The notes under the pieces: model-generated
What the model saw: the letters and a program-made list of their open reading frames with translations, nothing else
The model's database searches: none
What the model was told of the DNA's origin: nothing
NCBI GenBank assembly: GCA_036506175.1
Contig: DASXSE010000075.1
Span: 1-13,784, forward strand
Direction: 5' to 3'
Length of the DNA: 13,784 nt
DNA from: JAIBJP01 sp036506175
GTDB lineage: Bacteria; Actinomycetota; Thermoleophilia; Gaiellales; Gaiellaceae
In this document: positions 5,900-13,089 of the stretch, piece after piece
Layout of the letters: each line of letters starts with the position of its first letter
How positions within the stretch are numbered: position 1 is the first letter of the stretch
Translations under genes and position numbers: made by a program

Positions 5900-8800
5900 G
5901 TCGACGTTCGCGCGCCGAGCGAGGAGCAGGCCGCCGCGATCGACGCGCCCGGCGTCGTCTTCGTCTCCGCTGGGGCGGGGACAGGCAAGACGACTGTTCT
6001 CGTCGAGCGTTTCGTCAAAGCGGTTTGCGACCGCGGCATCGACGTCGACTCGGTGCTCGTGATCACGTATACCGAGCGGGCAGCCGGCGAGCTCCGCACG
6101 CGCATCCGGTCGCGGCTCGGGGAGCTTGGGCGCGACGATCTCGCGAGGGAGCTCGACGGGGCGTGGATCTCCACCATTCATGGTTTTTGCCTGCGGCTGC
6201 TGAAGGCACATCCGTTCGCCGCCGGAATCGACCCCCGTTTCAGGGTGCTCGACGAGAGTCAGTCTCGGGTCCTGCAGAGCGAGGCCTTCGCAGCGGCGCT
6301 CGAGGAATTCCTCGGCGACGGGGACGACGAGCGCGCCGTTCTCCTCGCCACCTACGGCGCGCGCGCGTTGCGCCGCATGCTCAGCGGGGTGTACGAGACG
6401 CTACGCGCGGCCGGCCGGCCGCTGGTGCTCGAGCTCGGCGAACGGCCGAGCCTCGCGGTGCGGATCGACGAGCTGCGGGAGGCGGCGCGTTGTCTCGCCG
6501 ACGACGTGTCGGCGGGTGCCACGGCCAGGGCGACCGCGGCGCGCGCGCTCGAGCTCCTCGAGGAACGCACACTGCCCGAACGGCTCCTGGATCTCTCCGA
6601 GCTCAAGGCGCGCGGCGAGCGGGCGGCAACCTACGAGGAGACTCGGCGCGGGGTGGAGCAGGGAGCCCTAGACGAGCTTGCATCCCGCGACCGTGACCTC
6701 CTGCAGGAGCTCCTCGGAGCGTTCGAGCGTGCCTACCGTGCGGCGAAGGAGCGGGAGTCGGCCCTGGACTTCGAGGACTTGCAGCTTCTCGCACGCGACC
6801 TCTTGCGCGAGAACGCCGAGGTGCGCGAGCGCGAGAGCTGGCGCTTCCGCTCGATCATGGTCGACGAGTTTCAGGACACGAACCGACTGCAGTGCGAGCT
6901 GATCGACCTGCTTGCCGAAGGCGCTGACGACAAGGAGATCTTCTTCGTCGGCGACGAGTTCCAGTCGATCTACGGGTTCCGCCACGCCGACGTGCACGTC
7001 TTCCGCGAACGGCGCGAGCACGCCTCAGGGGTGCTGGCGCTCACACAGAACTACCGCTCTCGGCCCGAGGTGCTCGGCGCCATCAACCATCTCTTTTCGG
7101 CTGAGTTCGGGACCGAGTTCCAGCGGCTCGAGGCCGCCGGGCGCTTCCCCGATCCAGCATTCGGAACCCCAGTCGAGCTGCTCGTGACCGACAAGGCGAG
7201 CTACGCGGATACCGACGTGCATTGGCGCCGCGCGGAAGCCCGTCACATCGCACGGCGAGTCCACGAGCTCATCGAGGAAGGCGCCGCGGCGGCGGGGGAG
7301 ATCGTCCTCCTGTTCGCGGCTGGAACCGATGCCGAGTGGTACGAGGAGGAGCTTCGCCAGCTGGGCATACCGACGTATCGCGCGACCGGCCGGGGCTACT
7401 TCGGCCAGCAGCAGGTCGTCGACCTCCTGGCCTATCTTCGCCTCCTGCACAACCGCTACGACGACGAGGCGCTTGTCACAGTGCTCGCCTCGCCGCTCGT
7501 CGGCGTTTCGAACGACGCCCTGGTCCTCCTGCGCCGCGCGGCGCCGAAGCGGCCGCTCTTCCAGCCGTTCGAGAAGGGATTGCCTGCGGAGCTCTCCGCG
7601 CAAGACAGCCAGCTATGTCGCGCGTTCCATCAGCGTTACGAGCGACTCACCCGGCTCGCGCCGACCCTCTCGCTCGAGCGGCTGCTAGAGGCGATCGTGT
7701 CGGAGCACGACTACGACCTCGCCGCGCTGGCGCAGTGGGACGGCCGTCGCCGGTACGCGAACATGCGCAAGCTGGCCCGGCTTGCGCGGTCTTATGAGGA
7801 CTTGCGCGGCCCCGACATCGAAGGGTTCGTCCGCTTCGTCGCCGAGCAGGAAGCAGTCGGCGCGCGGGAGCTCGAGGCGGTGGCCGAGGAGGAAGGAGCC
7901 GACGCGGTCCGGCTTCTCACGATCCATTCCGCGAAGGGGCTGGAGTTCAAGGTTGTCGTGGTCGCGGACGCCGGCCGCGACCGCGCGGCGCCGTCACCGG
8001 ACGAGATTCTCTGCCTCCCTGACGGGCGGTTCGGGTTCCGTGTTGCGGATCCGTCCACAGGCACTCGCCGGGGCGCGTTCGAGTACGACGCGGTTCGAGA
8101 AGCCGAGCGCGAGGAGGAGAAGGCCGAGCGTCTCCGCCTCTACTACGTGGCCATGACGCGCGCGATCGAGCGTCTCATCGTCTCGGGCGCAATCGATCCG
8201 AAGCGTCGTGCCGATGCCGAGACGCCGATCGGCTGGGTGCTCGAGCGGCTCGATGCACACGAGCTGAGCGACGCAGTCGACGGATCCGTGGAGCTCGTCC
8301 GTGACGGCGCGCGCCTGCTTGTGCGGCTCGACCGGTATCGGTCCCAGGCGGTGCCTACGACTCCGGCGGCAGTAGATGGCATCGCTCAGCTCGCTCTCTT
8401 CACGGGCGAGGAAATCCCCGTGCTGCCGCCGCCCGCGCCCCGTCTGCCGGAGATCGCCCTGCCTCCGGAGGCGGCGCTGCATCACGTTCGCAGCCTCTCC
8501 TACAGCGCGCTCGCACTCTTCGCCCGCTGCTCGTACCGCTACTACGCCGAGCGGGTTATCGGCATGCGCGCGGGCGACGCGCATGGTTCTGTGCCAGGCC
8601 AAAGCGGCCTTGCCGCAACCGAGATCGGGGACGTCGTCCACGTGTTGCTGGAGAACGGCGTGGCGGGCGACGTCGAGGAGCCGGTCCGTGCGCGGTACGC
8701 GTCCGCGACGGATGAAGACATCGCGCGTGTCGCGGGGCTCGTGAAAGCGTGGCACGACTCGCCGCTTGCGCGTCGGCTCTCAGAGATGGAGGGGGTTCGG

Positions 8801-9232
8801 CCGGAGCTCCCGTTCGCGTTCGAGCACGACGGCGTGCTTCTGCACGGGCGTTTCGACGTCTACGCGGGCTCGGGCGGACGCGCCCTCGTCGTCGACTACA
8901 AGACGAATCGTCTCGAGGAGCTCACGCCCGAGGTGGCGCTGGAGGACGAATACGCGATCCAACGGCTCGTGTACGCGCTCGCGGCGTTGCGGGCGGGCGC
9001 GGACGAGGTGGAGGTTGTTTACGTCTTCCTCGAGCGGCCGGACGAGCCGGTTGCACAGGTATTCGCGCGGTCGGAGGTGGTGGCGCTGGAGGCCGAGCTC
9101 TCCGAAGCGATCGCCGCGATTCAGGAGGGTCGTTTCCTCCCGACGCCGAGCGAGCTTGCGTGCTCGGGGTGCCCCGCGCTGGATGTCGTCTGCGCGGGCC
9201 CGCGGCTGCTGGCGTACGGTCCGGCCGCCTGA
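5894..9232 (+). CDS. addA: AddA-like UvrD-family helicase with C-terminal PD-(D/E)XK nuclease
   Basis: A 1112-residue ATP-dependent DNA helicase-nuclease, the motor subunit for resecting double-strand breaks. Superfamily 1 motifs are complete: Walker A AGAGTGKTT (residues 26-34), STIHGFC near 94-100, Walker B VDEFQDTN (323-330), GDEFQSIYGFR near 352-362, QNYRS near 384, TIHSAKGLEF near 675 and YYVAMTRA near 750. The C-terminal nuclease has GRFDVY with Asp988 and VVDYKT with Asp1001 and Lys1003, followed by QRLVYALA. Cys879, Cys1090, Cys1093 and Cys1100 match a 4Fe-4S nuclease signature, which is usually a trait of AddB rather than AddA. The start is GTG 5894, with GGAGG at 5882-5886 and 7 bases of spacing. 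The GTG appears to be supplied by the inserted element and its flanking repeat. An AdnA/AdnB-type name cannot be excluded. Confidence 0.88.
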   Translation: MSVDVRAPSEEQAAAIDAPGVVFVSAGAGTGKTTVLVERFVKAVCDRGIDVDSVLVITYTERAAGELRTRIRSRLGELGRDDLARELDGAWISTIHGFCLRLLKAHPFAAGIDPRFRVLDESQSRVLQSEAFAAALEEFLGDGDDERAVLLATYGARALRRMLSGVYETLRAAGRPLVLELGERPSLAVRIDELREAARCLADDVSAGATARATAARALELLEERTLPERLLDLSELKARGERAATYEETRRGVEQGALDELASRDRDLLQELLGAFERAYRAAKERESALDFEDLQLLARDLLRENAEVRERESWRFRSIMVDEFQDTNRLQCELIDLLAEGADDKEIFFVGDEFQSIYGFRHADVHVFRERREHASGVLALTQNYRSRPEVLGAINHLFSAEFGTEFQRLEAAGRFPDPAFGTPVELLVTDKASYADTDVHWRRAEARHIARRVHELIEEGAAAAGEIVLLFAAGTDAEWYEEELRQLGIPTYRATGRGYFGQQQVVDLLAYLRLLHNRYDDEALVTVLASPLVGVSNDALVLLRRAAPKRPLFQPFEKGLPAELSAQDSQLCRAFHQRYERLTRLAPTLSLERLLEAIVSEHDYDLAALAQWDGRRRYANMRKLARLARSYEDLRGPDIEGFVRFVAEQEAVGARELEAVAEEEGADAVRLLTIHSAKGLEFKVVVVADAGRDRAAPSPDEILCLPDGRFGFRVADPSTGTRRGAFEYDAVREAEREEEKAERLRLYYVAMTRAIERLIVSGAIDPKRRADAETPIGWVLERLDAHELSDAVDGSVELVRDGARLLVRLDRYRSQAVPTTPAAVDGIAQLALFTGEEIPVLPPPAPRLPEIALPPEAALHHVRSLSYSALALFARCSYRYYAERVIGMRAGDAHGSVPGQSGLAATEIGDVVHVLLENGVAGDVEEPVRARYASATDEDIARVAGLVKAWHDSPLARRLSEMEGVRPELPFAFEHDGVLLHGRFDVYAGSGGRALVVDYKTNRLEELTPEVALEDEYAIQRLVYALAALRAGADEVEVVYVFLERPDEPVAQVFARSEVVALEAELSEAIAAIQEGRFLPTPSELACSGCPALDVVCAGPRLLAYGPAA
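5895..5903 (+). repeat. Right 9-base direct repeat flanking the palindromic element
   Basis: TGAGCGTCG at 5895-5903 is the exact second copy of 5758-5766. It encodes the start of AddA (MSVD), just as the left copy would have begun MSV in a precise ATGA overlap with addB. Confidence 0.6.
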
Positions 9233-9235
9233 GCA

Positions 9236-9350
9236 GTTGGGGACGCTCCCAGCCATGTCCGTTGCGGCCGGATCTCGGGGCCGCCGCGAGCCTCCCTCCG
9301 CTTCGAGCGTAACCCCGGCGGGCGCGCGCGTGGCGCGCGCAACGTCGAAG
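9236..9350 (+). other. Hairpin-rich addA-nth spacer, possible terminator or attenuator
   Basis: The 122-base gap holds three inverted repeats. One is a short stem right after the addA stop (9236-9242/9247-9253, with two G-T pairs), one is GCGGCC/GGCCGC (9264-9269/9279-9284). The third is a nested structure ending 4 bases before the nth start: outer arms 9301-9310 and 9342-9350 with one bulged base, and inner arms GCGCGCGC (9322-9329/9333-9340). No U-run follows any of them. The last could cover the nth ribosome binding region. No clear -10 box was found, so it is open whether nth is read from addA or from its own promoter. Confidence 0.4.
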
Positions 9351-9354
9351 AAGC

Positions 9355-10032
9355 GTGCCGACTGTGGCCCGTAGCTACGTCCGCGAGGCGCGCAAGCGCG
9401 TCGGCCCCAAACGCGAGCGCATACGCCCGCTCATCGAGCGGCTGGCCGTGGCCCACCCCGACGCGGTGATCGCGCTTCGGTTCCGCGACGAGCTCGAGCT
9501 GCTCGTGTCCGTGATGCTCTCCGCGCAGACGACCGATGTAACCGTGAACCGGGTCACCGAGCGCCTGTTCCAGAAGTACCGCCGTCCGGAGGACTACCTC
9601 GCCGTCCCCGAGGCGGAGCTCGAGGCGGATCTCCGCCCCACGGGCACCTTCCGGCAGAAGGCCCGCAACCTGCGCGGGGCCATGCGCATCCTTCTCGAGG
9701 AGTTCGACGGGCGAGTCCCCACGCGGCTCGAGGATCTCACTCAGCTCCCCGGAGTGGGCCGGAAGACAGCGAACGTCGTGGCGGCTGAGCGCGGCGCCAC
9801 GCAGGGCATCGTCGTCGACACCCATGTCCGCCGTCTTTCGCAACGGCTCGGTCTGACGCGGAACGACGATCCGGGGAAGATCGAGTGGGATCTGCAACGC
9901 CTCGTGCCGAAAGAGGACTGGGCTCGCTTCCCGCACTTGCTCATCTGGCATGGCCGCCGCGTCTGCCTTGCCCGCCGGCCCCGCTGCGAGGCCTGCATCG
10001 TCAACGACCTCTGTCCGTCGAGCCGGGTCTGA
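9355..10032 (+). CDS. nth: Endonuclease III (DNA glycosylase/AP lyase)
   Basis: A 225-residue base excision repair enzyme that removes oxidised pyrimidines and cleaves the abasic site by beta-elimination. The helix-hairpin-helix LPGVGRKTA contains the Schiff-base Lys137, and VDTHV carries the catalytic Asp155; the 18-residue spacing equals that of Escherichia coli Nth (Lys120/Asp138). Cys204, Cys211, Cys214 and Cys220 (C-x6-C-x2-C-x5-C) bind the 4Fe-4S cluster. The N-terminal motif LLVSVMLSAQTTD is also typical. The frame is closed by a stop at 9310, and GTG 9355 is the first start; GTG 9364 is an alternative that gives MARSYV. The Shine-Dalgarno is weak (GAAGAAG). It lies 122 bases after the AddA-like gene, on the same strand, and forms a repair cluster with it. 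Confidence 0.95.
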   Translation: MPTVARSYVREARKRVGPKRERIRPLIERLAVAHPDAVIALRFRDELELLVSVMLSAQTTDVTVNRVTERLFQKYRRPEDYLAVPEAELEADLRPTGTFRQKARNLRGAMRILLEEFDGRVPTRLEDLTQLPGVGRKTANVVAAERGATQGIVVDTHVRRLSQRLGLTRNDDPGKIEWDLQRLVPKEDWARFPHLLIWHGRRVCLARRPRCEACIVNDLCPSSRV

Positions 10033-10073
10033 ACCGTCACGATCCGGCGCGCTTCACGTGCGTCCCGACCCGC

Positions 10074-10079
10074 TAGGTT
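10074..10079 (+). promoter_or_regulatory. -10 box 7 bases before the small helical protein gene
   Basis: TAGGTT at 10074-10079 fits TAnnnT and is followed by 7 bases and then the TTG at 10087, the spacing of a leaderless transcript. TTG is a poor leaderless start, which weakens the case. No -35 or Shine-Dalgarno is apparent in the 54-base gap after nth. Confidence 0.35.
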
Positions 10080-10086
10080 CGACGCG

Positions 10087-10404
10087 TTGCGCTCGGTCGA
10101 CCTCGCCCTCTACGCCGACGAGCTTGCGGCCCGGGCCGCCACTCTCGCCGCGCAGCTCGAGCGGGCGCGAAGCCGCCTGCGGCAAGAGGCGATCGAGCGC
10201 TGTGCCCGGCGGGCGCTCGACGAGGGCTCGGTCGCACGCCTCGAACGCCTTGGCCTCCTGTGTGCCTCGGACGCCCGGGCCACCCGCGCCGAATTACGCG
10301 AGCTCGCCGCCTCGCTCGCAGCGGTCGAGAGTTTGCAGGTCTGGGTGGAGGAGCGGCTCGCCGCCGCTCAGGAGGGGCTCGAGGACGAGTTGCCTGCCGC
10401 CTGA
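10087..10404 (+). CDS. Small helical protein, function unknown
   Basis: A 105-residue protein with few breaks in helix propensity, rich in Ala, Leu, Arg and Glu. It begins MRSVDLALYADELAARA and has a likely coiled-coil or helical bundle across residues about 8-100. It has two cysteines only (near residues 39 and 59) and no membrane segment or known motif. TTG 10087 is the first possible start after the nth stop, which is in the same frame; a TAGGTT box precedes it. Its 3' end overlaps the 3' end of the PAS gene on the other strand by 37 bases. I do not recognise a family. Coding status rests on the open frame, the GC bias at third positions and the promoter-like motif, so it is moderately sure. 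Confidence 0.5.
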   Translation: MRSVDLALYADELAARAATLAAQLERARSRLRQEAIERCARRALDEGSVARLERLGLLCASDARATRAELRELAASLAAVESLQVWVEERLAAAQEGLEDELPAA

Positions 10405-10844
10405 AGCGGATAGAGGGCGACGAGCAGCCCGCCGTCCTCGTCGTACGCCGGAAAGAAGTCCGCAGCGACCTCCTTCGTCACGCCGATCCTCGTCCGGACG
10501 GTGACCCGCTTGCCGAGCTGCCGCACGCCCCATTCCACCGCGACCTCGGCCGGATTCGAGTCGCCCTCCGCGCCGATCTCGAAGGCCTCGGTCAGCTCGC
10601 GGCCGAGCACGTCGGATTCGCGAAACCCAGTGAGCTCGAAGACGCCCTGACCCAGGGCGAGGATGCGCCGGTCCTGATCGCAGACCACGAACCCGGTCCC
10701 GGGCGCCGGGTAGTAGTCGTCGAGGAGCTCGAAGAGGAACCCGAAGCCGCAGTGAGCGCATCCGACCGCTTCGTTGGTGAGATCTTCCAAGCGGTCATGA
10801 TCGATCGACCGCTGCCGGCAGTTGGGACAGATGAAGTACGGCAC
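10368..10844 (-). CDS. Zinc ribbon plus PAS domain protein, possible sensor
   Basis: A 158-residue cytosolic protein. CPNC (residues 6-9) and CAHC (29-32) form an N-terminal zinc ribbon. Residues about 45-150 read as a PAS domain (GTGFVVCDQDRRILALGQG, then FELTGFRESDVLGRELTEAF, ending with GGLLVALYPLQ). No kinase, cyclase or DNA-binding domain follows, so it would be a stand-alone sensor or adaptor acting through a partner. The start is GTG 10844, chosen because MPYFICPNC begins the ribbon at once. No Shine-Dalgarno is clear. It begins 21 bases after the trxB stop on the same strand, so the two are likely cotranscribed and a redox role is plausible but unproven. Its ligand cannot be read from the sequence. 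Confidence 0.78.
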   Translation of the reverse strand: MPYFICPNCRQRSIDHDRLEDLTNEAVGCAHCGFGFLFELLDDYYPAPGTGFVVCDQDRRILALGQGVFELTGFRESDVLGRELTEAFEIGAEGDSNPAEVAVEWGVRQLGKRVTVRTRIGVTKEVAADFFPAYDEDGGLLVALYPLQAAGNSSSSPS

Positions 10845-10865
10845 GGTTGGACTAACGAACGTCTA

Positions 10866-11834
10866 TCAGCTGCGTGGCGCCGCAAGCGCCGCTTCGGGAT
10901 GCCCCTCTTGGGCGGCGAGGAACCGCTCGGCATCCAGCGCGGCCATACAGCCCGAGCCCGCTGCGGTGACGGCCTGACGGTAGACGTGATCCTGCACGTC
11001 GCCGGCTGCGAAGACGCCGGGCACGTTCGTCTCGGTCGTCTTGCCCCGAGTGTCGATGTAGCCGGCCTCGTCCATGTCGATCTGGCCCCTGAACAAGCTT
11101 GTGTTCGGATCGTGACCGATCGCGACGAAGAAACCGTCCGCCGCGGCCTCCGTCACTTCGCCGGTCTTCAGGTTCCGCACCAGAACTCCAGTGACTGTCT
11201 CCTCGCCGAGCACCTCTTCGACAACCGAGTCGAGCAGGAACTCGATCTTGTCATTGCTGCGCGCACGGTCGACCATGATCGGAGAGGCGCGGAAGGTGTC
11301 GCGCCGGTGGACGATCGTCACCTTGCTCGCGAACTTCGCCAGGAAGGTGCCTTCCTCCATAGCCGAGTCGCCACCGCCGACGACCACCACTTCCTTGTCC
11401 TTGAAGAAGGCCGCGTCGCAGACAGCGCAGTAGGAGACGCCGCGGCCCTGGAGCTTTTTCTCGGTCTCGAGCCCGAGCTGGCGCGCGTTCGCTCCCGTGG
11501 AGATGATGACCGTCTCGGCCTGGTATTCGTCGTCGCCGACCCAGATCCGGAACGGACGCTCGGAGAAATCGACCCGCGTGACGTCGTCCGTGATGAACTC
11601 GGTGCCGAAGCGCTCGGCCTGCCGACGCAGGTCCTGCATCATCTCCGGGCCGAGCACGCCCTCGACGTAGCCGGGATAGTTCTCGACGTCGCTCGTGATC
11701 ATGAGCTGGCCGCCCCAGGCGAAGCCCTCGATCACGAGTGGATTCAAATTGGCACGGGCGCTGTAAAGCGCAGCCGTATATGCCGCTGGTCCGCCCCCGA
11801 TAACGATTACGTCACGCACTTCGTTCGAACTCAC
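10866..11834 (-). CDS. trxB: Thioredoxin reductase (NADPH-dependent)
   Basis: A 322-residue low-molecular-weight thioredoxin reductase that moves electrons from NADPH through FAD to thioredoxin. GGGPAAYTAALY (residues 13-24) binds FAD. The redox disulfide is CAVC at Cys136/Cys139, in place of the more usual CATC. VVGGGDSAMEE and VHRRDTFRAS bind NADPH, and AAGDV near residue 280 closes the second FAD segment. GTG 11834 was chosen over TTG 11837 because GGAGG (plus-strand positions 11842-11846) lies 7 bases from it and only 4 from the TTG. It heads a minus-strand unit with the PAS protein and diverges from the Vms1-like gene. No thioredoxin gene is adjacent. Confidence 0.95.
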   Translation of the reverse strand: MSSNEVRDVIVIGGGPAAYTAALYSARANLNPLVIEGFAWGGQLMITSDVENYPGYVEGVLGPEMMQDLRRQAERFGTEFITDDVTRVDFSERPFRIWVGDDEYQAETVIISTGANARQLGLETEKKLQGRGVSYCAVCDAAFFKDKEVVVVGGGDSAMEEGTFLAKFASKVTIVHRRDTFRASPIMVDRARSNDKIEFLLDSVVEEVLGEETVTGVLVRNLKTGEVTEAAADGFFVAIGHDPNTSLFRGQIDMDEAGYIDTRGKTTETNVPGVFAAGDVQDHVYRQAVTAAGSGCMAALDAERFLAAQEGHPEAALAAPRS

Positions 11835-11912
11835 CAACAGTCCTCCGATTCCGGTTCCTCACTAGTAGTAAACGAAATCGACCAGTCGGGTGTTCCGATT
11901 GGTGTAGGTTGC
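11835..11912. promoter_or_regulatory. Divergent intergenic region between trxB and the Vms1-like gene
   Basis: These 78 bases separate two divergent genes, so both promoters must lie here or reach into the genes. Visible parts are the trxB Shine-Dalgarno (CCTCC at 11842-11846 on the plus strand), an ACTAGT palindrome at 11861-11866 in a relatively AT-rich stretch (11861-11878), and TAGGTT at 11905-11910 on the plus strand. The last lies only 2 bases before GTG 11913, which does not fit a -10 for that start. No well-spaced -35/-10 pair was found for either direction. Confidence 0.4.
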
Positions 11913-13085
11913 GTGACGTTCGGAAAGAACCTCTGGCGACTCTTGGCGCGAACGATCACCTGGGATGAGCTCCGTGATCTTGCCGGCTTCGAGGCGGAAA
12001 AAGGCTGCGCCGTCAGTCTCTACCTCGACCTCGATCCAAGTATCACATCGACGCGCGGCGATGCGTCGACGCGGCTGAACTCGCTCCTCGACGAGGCGGC
12101 CAAAGGAGATGGCGCCAATCGCCGCGACCTGAATCACGATCAACGCCAAGGACTGAAGGCCGACTTCGAGCGGATTCGGAATTTCTTCGACCGCGAGTTC
12201 ACCCGAGAGGGGGCGCACGGCCTCGCCGTCTTCGCCGACGGCCTCGACAACGTCTGGCGCCCGCTGCCCCTGACCGAATCGGTAGCCGATCACGCCAAGG
12301 TGGGGCGGCAGCTCTATCTCGCGCCGCTCGTGCCGCTCGTCGGCCGCGGCGAGGGTGCTCTGCTCGTCGTCGTGGGGCGAGAGCGCGGCGAGTTCTTCCA
12401 GCTCAGAGGCGGGCGGTTCGAGGAGCTCGTGGACCACTTCGAGGAGCAGCCGGGCAAGCATGACCAGGGCGGCTGGGCGCAGGCACGTTTCCAGCGCCAC
12501 ATCGAAGCTCTCGTTCACGAACACCTCCGTGACGTTGCGGATGAGCTCGACCGGCTCGTCCGCCGCCTGCACGGGCCGCGGGTTGTCGTCGTCTCGTCGG
12601 AAGATGCTCGCGCCGATTTCGACGACCTGCTCTCGCAGGAGGTCAAGAACGCGATCGTCGGCTGGACGAGCGCCGAGGCGCACGCGTCGCCCGCGGAGCT
12701 CCTCGAGCTTGCGGCCCCTGTGCTCGAACGCTGGCGCACGGACAAGGAGACCCAGGCGGTCGAGCGTTGGCGCGAAGAAGCCGGCCGCAACGGCCGTGCG
12801 TCGGCCGGCTGGGAGCAAACGCTCGAAGCGGCTTCGGACGGTCGCGTCGAGCTTCTCCTCTTCCAGGACGGTGTCGATCATCCGGCCGCGCGTTGCCCGG
12901 CCTGCGGCCGCGTCACTGCCGACGGCGCGCGCTGTCCGCTCGACGGGACGAGCATGGAGCCCTCCCAGGAGGGTTTGGACCTAGCGGTTCACAAGACGCT
13001 TGTCCACGGCGGGGCCGTCTGGGCCGTGCGACACCGGCACGACCTCGAGCCTGTCGAGGGCATCGGCGCGCTCTTGCGATACTGA
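11913..13085 (+). CDS. Vms1/Ankzf1-type peptidyl-tRNA hydrolase, bacterial eRF1-like protein
   Basis: A 390-residue protein of the archaeo-eukaryotic release-factor fold found in bacteria. GGWAQARFQRH (residues 186-196) corresponds to the GGQ/GxxQxR catalytic loop region of eRF1 and Vms1, here without a GGQ. The C-terminal part (LVHGGAVWAV near residues 362-371, ending GIGALLRY) is typical of the last eRF1 domain. Between them CPAC (Cys328/Cys331) and Cys341 form a partial zinc site; a fourth cysteine is missing. By family knowledge such proteins cleave peptidyl-tRNA on stalled or split ribosomes; the activity here is inferred. GTG 11913 gives MTFGKNLWRLLARTITWDEL; TTG 11943 is an alternative. 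No strong Shine-Dalgarno precedes either. The aconitase gene follows after 4 bases. Confidence 0.75.
   Translation: MTFGKNLWRLLARTITWDELRDLAGFEAEKGCAVSLYLDLDPSITSTRGDASTRLNSLLDEAAKGDGANRRDLNHDQRQGLKADFERIRNFFDREFTREGAHGLAVFADGLDNVWRPLPLTESVADHAKVGRQLYLAPLVPLVGRGEGALLVVVGRERGEFFQLRGGRFEELVDHFEEQPGKHDQGGWAQARFQRHIEALVHEHLRDVADELDRLVRRLHGPRVVVVSSEDARADFDDLLSQEVKNAIVGWTSAEAHASPAELLELAAPVLERWRTDKETQAVERWREEAGRNGRASAGWEQTLEAASDGRVELLLFQDGVDHPAARCPACGRVTADGARCPLDGTSMEPSQEGLDLAVHKTLVHGGAVWAVRHRHDLEPVEGIGALLRY
13075..13083 (+). promoter_or_regulatory. Extended -10 overlapping the end of the Vms1-like gene, before aconitase
   Basis: TGCGATACT at 13075-13083 matches an extended -10 (TGn followed by GATACT) and ends 6 bases before GTG 13090. 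This would give a leaderless aconitase mRNA in addition to any read-through from upstream. No Shine-Dalgarno stands before GTG 13090. Confidence 0.35.
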
Positions 13086-13089
13086 CGGC

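Noticed and set aside
9255..9374. 39-codon ORF (MSVAAGSRGRREPPS...) in the addA-nth spacer, overlapping the nth start
   Set aside because: Only a distant GGGGA precedes it, its composition is low-complexity, and no family is recognisable; likely chance in a stop-poor sequence.
10260..11912. Long plus-strand open frame upstream of and in phase with the Vms1-like gene
   Set aside because: It runs antisense to trxB and the PAS gene, both clearly real; its protein has no recognisable domain. The true start is taken at GTG 11913.
11943..11945. Alternative TTG start for the Vms1-like protein
   Set aside because: It would drop the MTFGKNLWRLL segment, and the GGAAAG upstream is about 15 bases away, too far for a normal ribosome site; GTG 11913 was preferred but not proven.
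11862..12881. 339-codon minus-strand frame opposite the Vms1-like gene
   Set aside because: The plus strand gives a recognisable eRF1-like protein; the minus frame is Arg/Glu-rich with no motif, as expected for an antisense shadow in high-GC DNA.
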